Source: Flammula alnicola
Taxonomy: Eukaryota > Basidiomycota > Agaricomycetes > Agaricales > Strophariaceae
Assembly: GCA_015499995.1 (NCBI GenBank)
Contig: JADNRV010000539.1
Location: forward strand, 1-25,722
Direction: 5' to 3'
Length of the DNA: 25,722 nt
Part shown: positions 10,440-22,646 of the stretch, piece by piece
Position numbering within the stretch: position 1 is the stretch's first letter
How the letters are laid out: every line of letters begins with the position of its first letter
Program-made: the position numbers and the translations under genes
The notes under the pieces: generated by a model
Database searches by the model: none
The model's input: the letters and a program-made list of their open reading frames with translations, nothing else
What the model was told of the DNA's origin: nothing

Positions 10440-12081
10440 ATGCTGCCTATATATTACAATAACACTTACACACCATCCTCCTCGCCTCCGTCTCCTGCAT
10501 CTTCTGCATACTTAAACTCCTCGTCTCCCCCATCTTCTCCGAGTCTTGACCCATTGTCCCTGGACAATGACGACGACACCGGGGGCAATTCGACGCGTTT
10601 TCACGCGCCAATAGACCCACTAGCGGGTTCATATCGCGCCATTCGCCCGAATAGGGCGTCCAACCCCTTCACACCTTCGCAGACACCTCAGAAAAAGGCG
10701 AGGTATTGGCACGGAAGTCCTCCCCCGAGGACAAAGACGACAATGAACCAGAACCGAAGTTTGACCTGGAGCAGAATCGCCAGAAGATTCTTTGGGAAGA
10801 GGCGATTGAGCTTGTGTTTACAACGGGAGAGCGGAAGATTGACTTGATGTACGTTATTGCTACCTTCTATCTTTGCGACGTTTTTATCGTCACGATCTCG
10901 CTAACCAATGTTTTTAGGAGCAAGAATATTAGCAATATCCCGCCACAGGTTGTCCTGGACCTTGGGAAGATCGTCGTGCTACCCGAGAGCGGGGAGCCTG
11001 CCGACGATATCCGTGCTGGCTTGTCTTCATCAGCCTGGGGGCCCGTCACGACTGGCCGACGCGTATTTGCGCGCACGCACACCGCTCCTGCGTCTACTAT
11101 GGCAGGATGGGCACGGATTGGCCCTCAAGGAAAAACCATGTCAAGCAACTCTATTCTGGGCATGGCGAGGGAATCCATGGATCTCTTCCTTGGGCAAAAT
11201 AACATCACGAAGCTACCCATTGAGCTGTGGAGCTTGCATAACTTGACCGTTCTTTCGCTTAGTGTGTATTGCTCTTATCTTTAAATGCCCCCATGTTCTG
11301 ACTCTTGGAAATTCCTTCAGGGAATAATAGTATTACCTATCTTCCTCCTGAAATTGGCCAGCTCATGGACCTTCAAGCATTGAATGTCGCACACAACAAG
11401 CTGCGATACGTTCCTGCGGAACTCCTGAAGATGAAGAAGTTGACGCAACTCAATTTGTTTCCAAACCCCTTCATTCCCGAACCTCTTCCAAACCGCCACG
11501 GCAAATTTGTGTCCGAGACAGAATACAGAGGCCCTCAGGTACCTCAGTTTACCGAGCTAGCACTGCGTGTCCTACTTGCTCGTCCAACAGACCCCTCATC
11601 GTCGGCGCCGCTGGGAATGTTCAAAACAAAGCTGGAACAAATGTACGAGCTCCCTCTTCCAACAGGCCCAAACTGGCGCCCAATATCGGCTCATCTAGGC
11701 CAGACACTCTCGGTTTGCGTTCCTGGGTCAATCGTGATGGATGAAAGTCGAAAAGGGAAGTGGGACAATAAGGATTCCAGGGAGGTATCGGGTATCGGTT
11801 TGTGCCCAAATCCAGAGCACGAAAAGCCAAGCATTTTCGTACAGCATGCAGAGGAGCGGTATACCTGGGAGTCGTCGACTATCGTTATTCGTACGCTAGG
11901 GGGCACTGCTGCAGTGCTTTGGAGGGGTTGCTTGCGGGGCTGTTTGGAGTTCCTTGGACCCGCTAGGGAAGACGAGAATCAAAATATCGTCGAAGAAAAG
12001 ATGGAAATTGATTTGGATGACGGTGAGGTCGTTCAGGCTGTTCGTTTCGAAGAGGGTGTGGAATTGGACTTTGATGATTAG
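10440..12081 (+). CDS. Leucine-rich repeat protein, one frameshift near 10702
   Basis: Three exons: 10440-10848, 10918-11261 and 11321-12081. The N-terminal 90 residues are Ser/Pro-rich and low complexity. The leucine-rich repeats come after the first intron: SKNISNIPPQVVLDLGKIVV, NNITKLPIELWSLHNLTVLS, NNSITYLPPEIGQLMDLQAL and HNKLRYVPAELLKMKKLTQL. The C-terminal third contains GIGLCPNPEHEKPSIFVQHA, then an acidic tail ending DFDD. The Ser/Pro part and the part from LARKSSPEDKDD onward are in different frames. A single missing G at 10702-10703 (AGGTA where AGGGTA fits) joins them, giving about 504 residues. LRR proteins of this layout are common in basidiomycetes. Partners cannot be read from sequence. 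Confidence 0.85.
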
Positions 12082-12197
12082 CGCAGAGGCGCTCGTACTA
12101 TAGCTTATACATGTACCATAAGGATTGTATTATACTACACTGCCAAGAGATAAGATAAGATGAAAGTGTCTTACATAATGGGAGAACCGTGCCAGTC

Positions 12198-14294
<2,097 letters not shown>

Positions 14295-14506
14295 AAATAA
14301 ATAGGTGTAAGGCTTGAGGACGGGCGTTGACGGAAGTGACGCTACAGACATGGCGTTGGACGTTTCACGGACTGATTTGTCGGATCGATATCTAAGTTAT
14401 ATAGCGTACGCCTGTACTAGTAGTAATCATCTATATCTATCAACTCAATCTATCAACTCAACAGATCTATTGGCTGTATATTAAAGTCCAAAAATAAAGC
14501 AGGAAT
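14295..14506. other. Intergenic spacer with convergent gene ends
   Basis: The zinc-finger gene and the F-box gene converge here. The spacer holds a 13-bp tandem duplication (14435-14460) and no coding signal. Confidence 0.5.
14435..14460. repeat. Two tandem copies of ATCTATCAACTCA
   Basis: Two perfect adjacent 13-base copies lie in the 3' spacer between two converging genes. It is probably a slippage duplication. Confidence 0.85.
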
Positions 14507-15584
14507 CTAACACCGTCCGCGCCGTTGTACAAGTACGTGAACGTTTCTCCATCTATTTTTAGCTGTGGTGACAATGGGCGCCTGCCGCCCATTCGTTGCC
14601 GTGTCGAGGACAAAGCCTAGGGCACTACCGCGCACTGATTTAGGAGCAGGATCGGAACTGTTAATTTTCCCGAATTTACTGGTAGTCGGGCATCCCTCCC
14701 ATCGAGTGGTGATACAACTTGAAGGCGCCATCGCACCATGAACGAGGGCACAGTGCGTCGGTACGAATTGCGACGAAGACAATATTTGTACTTGGATCTT
14801 GAACTGCTCCTCTACTGCGAGTTCTAGGTGAGGACAAAGCTGCAACAATTGCGCGACGGATTGATTCTCGGTCGTCGATATATGTTCCAAATCTGGAGGC
14901 GCCCAGGGGACGTGTCGCTGCTTTGGCCGCCTCGTCCGCCCGCTCAGGCCGAGTTCGTCGATGAGCCATAAGGGTGTGTCGGGAGAAAAGGCGTATTCAA
15001 GCTCTAGCCTGACCACGGGGACGTTGAATGAGACGAATTGGGTAGCGTTCTTGCTACCCACTCCAGGGTAATAATATTCGACCAACAATGTTGGAGCGCA
15101 TGTTCGGGAGGTAAGGTAAGAGGCGGAACGTCGCAAGCAAGTCTCGCATGTGTTTCCTCCGCAGACATTCGAAAGAGTGAAACACGGATCGATTTGAGTA
15201 AATATATGATTTGTTGGTCGAGATGGGCATTTGGCGCGTGAAGGAACGACATAGGTCGGCGGCGCGGGATTCGGGTGGATGTTGCCAATAGCTGGGTGAC
15301 CGACCATCAAGGAGGCGACGGCAAAAATCGAAGCTGGAAGACGATAGGATGAAGATATCCCTTGTAGATATCCTCGCGAATATGGCCAGCCATAATTTTG
15401 AAACGAGGGAAATGGAGGTTACGATAACCTTCCTTTCCTCGGCGGACATGACGGAGAGCCATGCTTCACTCAGGACCTGTTCGAGGACCTCGGTAGGCAA
15501 AATCGACGTTGTAGGGACGGCCTCATCGTAGTCCATAGGCCAGTATTGATATTCTGTCTCGCCTCGATTTACGTGATAATACAT
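14507..15584 (-). CDS. F-box protein, frame-disrupted
   Basis: F-box proteins link substrates to SCF ubiquitin ligases. The first 140 residues are open and contain the F-box (SILPTEVLEQVLSEAWLSVM, then VIVTSISLVSKLWLAIFARI, RDIFI) followed by SYIYSNRSVFHSFEC. After that, plausible protein moves to another frame (AEETHARLACDVPPLTLPP) and then to a third (VEYYYPGVGSKNATQFVSFN, VPVVRLELEYAFSPDTPLWL). The changes fall between about 15050 and 15180. The third frame stays open to a stop at 14507-14509. As written, the first frame ends at about 15054. It could be an F-box pseudogene, a type that is frequent in Agaricomycetes, or hold several assembly indels. The substrate is unknown. Confidence 0.7.
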
Positions 15585-15983
15585 TGGCCAGGCTATTTTT
15601 GCGGGTGATGTGCATAGCAGGTTGTCGTCGTATAATTTTTGGTCGAGTGTCGCGCCCAGCTCTTTGATCTCTTACTGCGCAAGGAGTCATTTATTTGCGC
15701 TGATGGGCGGTAGAGAATGAGTCAAAAAGCGGGAGCGAAATATTTAGCAATGACACCGATCGCTGTTCCGATCACACTGACGATCTCCTATTCGCGTATA
15801 ATTTGCCTACTTACAATTATTGAATGGAGTCATTGAATGGGCCCGAATCGGAGGCCCTTGCAACAGGAACAGCAAGAAAGGTGTATTCTCTAAGGCAACA
15901 AATTAGGGATAAAAGATCATTTCACAGTCATAAGAAAAATAAAATCTAAAACATAATGTGCTCCCACCTGAGCTCTTCGTGAT
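15585..15983. other. Intergenic region, no feature seen
   Basis: About 400 bases between the F-box start and the 3' end of the cytidylyltransferase-like gene. It is AT-rich with short repeats (ATTGAATGG twice near 15820-15840). No open frame, RNA gene or clear promoter motif was recognised. It must contain the F-box promoter. Confidence 0.5.
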
Positions 15984-16827
15984 CTAGTATCCTAGTCCGT
16001 ATACATCGACATGCGTAGTGAAGTCTGGAGCATCCGGTGGGCTTGTCAATGTGGGAGTTGCCCTCTGGGAAGGACTGGTGATGGCGCGACTTCGTTGAGA
16101 TGCCAGACCAACTGTCCGCCGTGTCTTAATTATCTTGCCTAGGATAAATATTCAGGTAAAAGTGCATATTTTGAGGAGAGATATACGGTACCGTTTTGCT
16201 TAAGCTCGTCATAAGCCTTCACACGGGCTTTATCGCAGGTAGGGTCAACAGACGATCCCTCGTCAATAGCGACGAAGTCGATGCCCTTGTCATTCATAAA
16301 TTGCAGAGTCACCTCCCAAGGCGCGTCTTTGGAGACTTCATCCACCCATCGACAGTGTCTTACGAGTTCAAGCCTTTCAACCTCCGGCCAGGTGGATTTG
16401 GAGTTGTTCTGCTGTAGGATGTCGTCTGAAAATACACCAACTATGAGATAAACAGACGGAAATGCGAGCTTGGCCTGGCGCAATTGCAGGGCTTGCCTAC
16501 AACAGACTTATTAATAGCTCTCCTAAGTATGAAGACGAGAGGCACCGCGACTGACCCAACATCGAACATATCGAAGGAACCGTCAACATATATCTTTACT
16601 CGCTTGTTGTCGAACGTCGTGCTTGGTGGTAAGTTGAGGCCTTTGCGCACATAAGCCTGGATTTCACTCGCATTCCACCTTGTAGTCTCGAATCTGTCTT
16701 GTGCGTCTTCAGAAGCTGGCAGTTCGCGGACTGTTTCCCCAAAGATAACGCTGTTCTCCATTGACCTAGTTCCCGGGTTTGAGATAACATCGTAGTCATC
16801 GTCGCTTAAGACACTGGAGGAGCCCAT
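15984..16827 (-). CDS. Choline-phosphate cytidylyltransferase-like protein with altered HxGH motif
   Basis: The family transfers CMP from CTP to phosphocholine or phosphoethanolamine in the Kennedy pathway. Three exons (16827-16556, 16496-16192, 16138-15984; introns 59 and 53 nt) give 243 residues with no frame break. Family signatures are KIYVDGSFDMFDVG (79-91), QALQLRQAKLAFPS, LIVGVFSDD (108-116) and VRHCRWVDEV (136-145). An IDFVAIDEG block and RTVGLASQR, in place of the usual RTEGISTS, follow. The nucleotide-binding HxGH, usually FDxxHxGH, reads D89-V-G-Q92, so both histidines are missing. The Q92 codon is the first after an intron, but no nearby alternative acceptor restores H. The protein lacks the long amphipathic tail of classical CCT. 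It may be a non-canonical or inactive paralogue. Confidence 0.85.
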
Positions 16828-17400
16828 AGCTATACGCGTAAGCCTTATCGTGTGTGTTGGTGGAGGAGAGGTCTAAAGCAGCTGCATTGGGCAGAGTCGT
16901 GGCTTTCCACGAGGCAAGATGCACGAACCGTGAGATCAGCCAGCTTTCAGGTTTGAGCCTGGTGAGAGAACACCGAAGCCATAGAAGGTGGTGGCTGAGA
17001 GGAAGTAGAATCAAGGTCTTACAGAAACTCGCGGAATGTAGGGTGTGAGTACAGGTCTAACATGGACATTATCAAAAACCTCGTGAGCGACTGCCATAAA
17101 AATAGATAATCGTCCCGACAGCTCACGACTCGCTATCTACCATTCCTAACTTACCACAGGTTCGCAACATATCTAGCTGTAACCAATTAACAAGGGGTGG
17201 TGCCAACAATGAGCTCGATGCAAGAAATGCTTGATTGTATACCGATACATATGCGGGTATGCGACGACGGATCTACGGTGGGGAATAAATACATAAGCTT
17301 GAGGGGGTATCGCTACTAAAATGAGAGCGAAGGTATTAGTGATTATGTACGTTGGGTTCTGTATTTTGGCCAGCAGCTGAAACCGCTGATTGCCTGAGAA
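16828..17400. other. Intergenic region, no feature seen
   Basis: About 570 bases between the promoter side of the cytidylyltransferase-like gene and the 3' end of the monooxygenase gene. Open frames here are short, lack codon structure and have no splice-compatible extension. No RNA gene or repeat was recognised. Confidence 0.5.
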
Positions 17401-19606
17401 TTATTTGGTTTGAGCTGTAAAGATTCCGTGAAAGTAACGATTCAGCCAGGTAGGCCCCCTTGCAATAACACCGACGACACCATCTGGCCTGACCACGCAT
17501 ATTCCGCAAACGCCCGTCGGGCAGTACGCGGAATAGGCATGCTCGTCGCGGTCTTCCAGGATGAAGTCGGCAGAACCCGCGTCCGCTGGAACGGGTTTTT
17601 TCGGGCGCACAATAACTACGGTGCGAATGAGGCCTCTTGGATAGACCGAGACCGCTCGGAGAATATCTCTCGAGTTCACGAGATCGGCGAAGATAAGGAC
17701 AGTATGATGCGCGGGGCCGAATATTTGGAAGAGTTGACACACTTGTTTGAGGTGATGAGGTGGAGAGCGTATGATGAGTCCGGAAGAATCTGGAGCCCTG
17801 TCACCTGCCCTCAGTCGCCCGTCGTGGGCCGCACCATATGAATCGAGTTTATCGCGATCTTCTTCGTCTTCTTCGTCCCCAAACTCGAAGTCCTTTAGGT
17901 AAGCATCTTCTTCAGCTTCGCGATCGGCCTCGATTTTTTTCCGTTCGTCAAGGACGATGGGACTCCAGCGGTAATTGACACCGAGCTGGAATAACGTACC
18001 GCTAGTCTTCAAAGAGCGTTCGTCATTACCAAGAGTTTTATTCAAGAGCCGTGTTGTCTGGGTGATCATCTCGGCAATGACGGGTATCCGCTCCTCGCTG
18101 AAGGATTCCAAGAGGGAAGGTTTTGCAAGACCTTTGACAACCAGCGCCAGTTTCCATCCAAGGTTGAAAGAATCTTGGATTCCTGTATTCATTCCCTGAA
18201 AGAGTGGGTTAGAAATTGAATGAGCGACAGAAAAAGGAGGCGTACTTGGCCTCCGGTGGGGCTGTGAACATGACCGGCGTCTAATAAGTAACAGGCAGTT
18301 AGACAATAAAGTACCCTAGAAATTCTCAAAACATACCTCCAGTTACGTATATTCGCCCGAATCCAAATTTCTCGACCATTCGGATATTGGGTCTGGTAGG
18401 TAGTATGATCAGTTTCGAAGAATACCGGAAACCGACAATAAGGACATACGTATAGGTAGACATCCAAGGTATCTCAAGGAATTTCAAGTCAGGCCTTCGG
18501 CCTGTATTCTCCACGAAACAGTTCTTGAGCAGGGCCTCGTTCTTGGCGAGTTCAGAGTATTTGATGTTCTTCCCACCCACTACGAAGTTGAAGAGTTTCG
18601 GGGTTTCTGTTGCGCGTAGACTTATTCTGTGATCCCGTTAGTTGCATTCTATCATACGAGAAAGCGAGTGACTTACAAAATATTTGCTGCGTCGCCCCAC
18701 ATATGCCAGTACTAGATAAAACAAGAAACCATGGTTCGAGCATACGAATGGGATATGTGAATAGCGGCTCACCTTCTGAGACAATCCATCGACCATGATA
18801 TCCCCAACAATGAAGTTTTCCACATTTCTTGTTTCTCCTAAGAAAGATAATCCAAGCTGTTTCCGAACGACACCCTTTGCACCATCGGCACCAATCATCC
18901 AATCGAACAGAACTTCCTCGACCTCTCCACTCTCCATATCCTGTGACATCCCCCTTTTGATGAGGGTGGCTTTAACATGGTCGCTATCTTGCACGAACGA
19001 CTTCAGTTCGGTTCCAAGTTCGACAGTGCATCCAAACTCCGCCAGCGCAGCGTGGAAAATCTTCTCCAGCTTGTCCTGGCCCAGCATCACGGGGTTCAGC
19101 TGTAAATCAGAGTTCAGGAACGATGTTAGTAAAAGCACAAGAGGAAGGCGAGGGGGTGCGTACGAAAGGATTAGTAGGTGTAGGATTCCGATGAGGCGAC
19201 ATCTCAAACTCATGGGCTGGTTCCACTCCTTCAGGCATTTTGTAGAGTCGCACCATGGGGGTCAAAATGGCGCGTTTCATCACATCGTCGATAATTCGTA
19301 GGTATGTAAAGAGCTCTAGGGAACGTGGCTGGTTGAATGGGGTCTTGAGTTCCGTTGAACGAGAGGTACTATGAGCTTGCGTACCATGATACCTGCACCC
19401 CGTTGTCCCAGTCTTGGAAGAGAATTTTTTTCGATTATTCGAACGGGTACGCCATTGTGAAGAAGAGATAGAGCAAGAACAAGGCCCGAGGGACCTCCTC
19501 CGACCTACATAATAGGTTAGTCTCAGGGGTACCAAGATGTTAACGTTAGCGAGGGGGAACTTACGATAAGGACTTTCGGCAAAGCATCACTGGGGCTCGC
19601 CATCAT
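17401..19606 (-). CDS. FAD-dependent aromatic monooxygenase, phenol hydroxylase type
   Basis: Nine exons (19606-19565, 19504-19385, 19328-19164, 19099-18773, 18711-18677, 18620-18450, 18392-18337, 18280-18246, 18195-17401) join cleanly to 581 residues. The FAD-binding fold is marked by VGGGPSG (15-21), the DG motif WMIGADGAKGVVRK (177-190) and the GD motif VTGDAGHVHSPTGGQGMNTG (303-322). This is the class A flavoprotein hydroxylase plan, using NAD(P)H and O2 to hydroxylate aromatic rings. The C-terminal part begins RAGDRAPDS (about 446) and has the thioredoxin-like fold region typical of phenol hydroxylases, with YCPTGVCGICVVRPDGVVG near the end. An acidic insert (about 408-433, rich in E and D) separates the two. 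The substrate cannot be deduced. There is no signal peptide, so a cytosolic location is likely. There are two adjacent ATGs; the first was used. Confidence 0.92.
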
Positions 19607-20460
19607 GGAGGTGAGAGGAGGGTAAAAACGGGCGTTAATATGACTCGAGGGCCTGAGGCCCAAGTACATATGCAAACCTACCTGATCATCGCACCTTTTG
19701 CACGGCAACTATGTTGAGCCTCGACTCTCAAGCCGGCCTGGGCTTGGCATTTATTTTTGAAACACCCCGGGTCCGGCATCGTAGGAATATCGCAATTCGC
19801 CCGTTGTCAATGGTACGGGTTGGGTTCCATGTGCCTTGGTTGACGTTGACTAGTGACTGCCCAGTGCCGATCATGTTCGGATGTCCCAAGTACAGTTCGA
19901 TAGTTCTACTGCCATGGAAAAATGATAGGGATCAATATTTACAAGGTCCATAGACTGCAACCTTACATTGTACAAGGTTACAATACTCAGCGAGAGACAA
20001 CAAAACTAAGGGAGCGCAATGCCTGGACTCTGGCAGTCGTTTGCCATTGGTTGGGAAATACGGTTTAACAGAACATTTTTCTTACCGGTCCGCGACTACT
20101 CCCGAGAGCCCAGCCCAGTGATCTGATAAGATAACGCAAGACTATGTACGTCATAACCCGATCAGCCAGATGAGTTGAATATGTTCTGGCCAATCCGCTA
20201 CGTATGCGCTCGTATGCGCCCTTCTTTTGCGTGCTTGTGACGGCGCCGGACGGGCATGTGGGTATTCAAATTATGAAAACGGGGTGATTGGCATGCTGCG
20301 GTGGTATTAGTATTACGAGCACGGTTGAAACAGACAGCGGCGTACCGGTATAAAATGAGCAATTTTCGTCGCGAAGGACAACATTAATAAATCCAGGGTA
20401 AGAGCGTAGAGAGATGACAATGGACATGCAAATGCTATGCACAGTCGACTCCCTCATAAG
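19607..20460. other. Intergenic region upstream of the monooxygenase and beside the hAT remnant
   Basis: About 850 bases with no supported gene. The part next to 19607 should carry the monooxygenase promoter. The rest has only short random open frames. Confidence 0.5.
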
Positions 20461-20471
20461 TAACCCATACC
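20461..20471 (+). repeat. Candidate left terminal inverted repeat of the hAT remnant
   Basis: TAACCCATACC is the exact reverse complement of 21604-21614. The same motif also pairs locally with TATGGGTTA at 20491-20499. Confidence 0.4.
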
Positions 20472-20888
20472 GTGGACGGCCCAGGCTACTTATGGGTTAT
20501 ATATGAGGGGTTATCCCTACAGAGGTAGGCTAAAAATAGATTCGAAAACCTTCGAAAAAATAGTAGACGATGGACGATGGATTCATGCTGAAATACGCCG
20601 TGGACAGTAATGTAGACTGTTGTGAATCAAAACCTCTGAAAAAGTTCAGTTAGACCGTCTCGTGGTCGTAAGAGTTGTGTGAAAATTATCCCATGGTTAT
20701 GTTTGAGGCGAATTCGAAAATGACAATTTTGTCGGTCAAAAGGCTACTAGGTGATTTTTTCCATCCAATGAGATGGCAGGGATATCCGGATTTGGTTTCA
20801 CCGCCTCAGACATAGATTAGAGCAGATTAGAACGCTGTAAGGTAGATTAAAAGCAATGTAGAATAAATACAATGAAAGCGAGGTTACA

Positions 20889-21354
20889 TCAAGATGCTTT
20901 CTGCATATTTTTAATCAACTGTTTAAGCTCGTCATATTTTTCTGCGGCCATAAGCTCGTCGATAGCGAATTCCGTGAGTTGGCCAGAAATCGAGCAATCG
21001 GACTCCTTAATTGAGATCCTCTACGAAAGAGAGTCTCTCCGATCGGTAAGAAAACTTGAGAACTTGAAGAGCCTGTGAGACCCGATTTCGACGGAGAGTG
21101 CATGTCGCTTTGCTAGACGAAAAAACCTGCTCGCATGGGACCGAAGAAACTTGTGCGGTTAATTCGAGCTCGACAGCGACTGTAAGTCTGTATCCTCTGC
21201 AAGTTCTTGAATTTTTCGTGCAGCTACCTCTGCAGCAGTCTCTTGACGAGGAGTTTGTAGGGTTGGGGATGATGAAGTGTTTGATGAGGGAGTTGAATCG
21301 TGTGCATTCGGTTTCAAAAAAAATCAGAAAAAAAATCAGGTACATAAGGTACAT
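20889..21354 (-). pseudogene. hAT transposase C-terminal fragment (dimerisation domain)
   Basis: The minus strand encodes the signature hAT C-terminal dimerisation motif: AQVSSVPCEQVFSSSKATCT, LRRNRVS and ALQVLKFSYRSERLSFVED. This matches the family pattern SSVPCERVFSSSK...TLRRNRLSP..MEALQVLKF, but several residues between RNR and ALQVLKF are missing. A stop (21007-21009) breaks the frame, and the tail continues in another frame to a stop at 20889-20891 (EFAIDELMAAEKYDELKQLI). Upstream only low-quality sequence remains, including two 8-A runs near 21308-21330. The catalytic RNase-H-like part cannot be found. The fragment is non-functional. Confidence 0.8.
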
Positions 21355-21451
21355 TAGCAGCGTAGAAAAACTAGGCTACATGATGATGCGCAGAGACGCG
21401 TTCAGGAGTCGGACGGTGCGCGGCGGCTTCACGTGCGCAGTTTGATGCCAT

Positions 21452-21519
21452 CTCGTGTCAACTCGTCGAGGTACCTCGAGCCAACCTGAGCCAACTCGTC
21501 ATCAACGAGCTGACACGAG
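21452..21519. repeat. Imperfect inverted repeat / hairpin with nested palindrome
   Basis: CTCGTGTCAACTCGT (21452-21466) pairs with ACGAGCTGACACGAG (21505-21519), 14 of 15 bases. Inside lies the perfect palindrome CGAGGTACCTCG (21467-21478) and two GAGCCAAC copies. It lies within the inferred hAT element and may be a subterminal repeat block. Confidence 0.7.
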
Positions 21520-21603
21520 TTGCCCTGATTTATTATTTGACCCTGAAGCTATGATATTCTACCTAATATAGTAGCTTAAACCTGTGGGTTTTGCGTGCGG
21601 GGG

Positions 21604-21614
21604 GGTATGGGTTA
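21604..21614 (-). repeat. Candidate right terminal inverted repeat of the hAT remnant
   Basis: GGTATGGGTTA is the exact reverse complement of 20461-20471. It is followed directly by a second TATGGGTTAT-like copy, and a TATGGTTATGG follows at about 21631. Confidence 0.4.
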
Positions 21615-21711
21615 TGGGTTATTGCGGACCTATGGTTATGGTATGCAATTCCCCGCGAACCGAGTCGTGGACGGGTCGCGCTATAAGGAATGGGCGAATA
21701 TCGAGACGCAA

Positions 21712-22525
21712 TCATCCCGTCACCTCATCCATGACCATCATTGTACTTGAGAAGCGCGACGGTGGCAATCCGAGAACATCGAACGCAGGCTGCTGGTTTT
21801 CGACTACCGGTCGTATTTCCTCCGTCAAATCCATCGTCTCATCGCCGTCAACAACAGTCGTCTTCCCGTCTCCGATGATCGAGACATGTTTGCCAGGCCG
21901 CGAAACTAGTGCCAGTTCGGGGTCCGTGCTGAATATTCGGATAAATCGCAGGAGTTGGATGAAAGCAACTTCTTGTTGGTCCCATTGTCGGAATAGCTCT
22001 ACTGTGGGCTGATGTGTAAGGTCGATGACCTCTGAAATAATGACATCAGCGCGAAAATCATTGCAAAGGCGACCATGGACGAACCCATTCCTGTACGATA
22101 TATCTCGGCCTCTCTGAGCTTCATGTCTTCCAGTTTTACTTGTTGTGTGCTTTTGGGTCTGCCTTTTCTTCTGGCTGCTTTCTCCTTTTCCAGCTCCTCC
22201 TCGAATCGTGTTAACCATATATCGCGGATGATGTGATGTAAATCTTCTAGTGTCATGACACCTTCTTCTGGGACAGCATGGAAGAAAAATCCATAGAGAT
22301 CGACTAGTATGCAAGCATGTAAGCGTTCGTTAATATGGGTGGCAGAAGAAAGGCCGCACCTAGTGAATTATGTTTTTGGCTGCGCTTGGTCGCTAAATTT
22401 CCAAGTTTGCCTTTGCGTAGGGCATTTCTAGCAAGTTGACCGGCTTTTCTTGATGAAGGGTGGAAGAGTTTCTCCTTCTTCTCTTTCGTGGCAGTCGCAG
22501 ACTTCGGAGTACTTGCTGGAGCCAT
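21712..22525 (-). CDS. TMA16: Translation machinery-associated protein 16 (Tma16)
   Basis: Tma16 associates with late pre-60S ribosomal particles in the nucleus. Three exons (22525-22360, 22303-22085, 22031-21712; introns 56 and 53 nt) encode 234 residues without disruption. Conserved blocks in order: EKLFHPSSRKAGQLARNALR at the N-terminus, a DLYGFFFHAVPEEGVMTLED stretch formed across the first intron, then DIWLTRFEEELEKEKAARRK, GRPKSTQQVKLEDMKLREAE, YRTGM/EVIDLTHQPTVELF across the second intron, and RQWDQQEVAFIQLLRFIRIF. An acidic/neutral tail follows. Length fits the family. The start is the ATG giving MAPAST; a longer in-frame ATG upstream would run into the divergent promoter. Divergent from mzt1 by 121 bp. 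Confidence 0.93.
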
Positions 22526-22646
22526 GGGCCGCCTTTTCAGAGGTTTTGGGAGGAGGCAAAGAATATAAGTAGACCGTGGGAAGAAGATGTGCCGTTTCCC
22601 TTCCGGCGCGTTCGAAGTGGCCTCGTTCCTTATTCCTGTATACCTC
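22526..22646. promoter_or_regulatory. Compact bidirectional promoter of tma16 and mzt1
   Basis: Only 121 bases separate the two divergent start codons, so both promoters and leaders must share this DNA. No TATA box is seen. Confidence 0.5.

Larger units (their letters stand above)
20461..21614 (-). mobile_element. Decayed hAT-family DNA transposon
   Basis: A 1.15-kb segment between monooxygenase and tma16 contains the C-terminal end of a hAT transposase on the minus strand (see the pseudogene entry). It is bounded by an 11-bp inverted repeat, TAACCCATACC at 20461-20471 and GGTATGGGTTA at 21604-21614. The N-terminal zinc finger and most of the catalytic core are absent, so this is a deleted, non-autonomous remnant. 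Boundaries are inferred. I could not find a convincing 8-bp target duplication outside the repeats. Confidence 0.55.

Noticed and set aside
10703..10731. A possible short GT-AG intron explaining the LRR frame change
   Set aside because: It is too short, and splicing would leave the downstream part in the wrong frame; a missing base fits better.
14507..19606. A possible metabolic gene cluster formed by F-box, cytidylyltransferase-like and monooxygenase genes
   Set aside because: No backbone synthase, transporter or pathway regulator is present, and the promoters are separate; ordinary neighbours fit better.
21604..21640. Telomere-like TATGGGTTATGGGTTAT repeat
   Set aside because: Only two imperfect units, not the fungal TTAGGG repeat, and located between ordinary genes; better explained as transposon end sequence.
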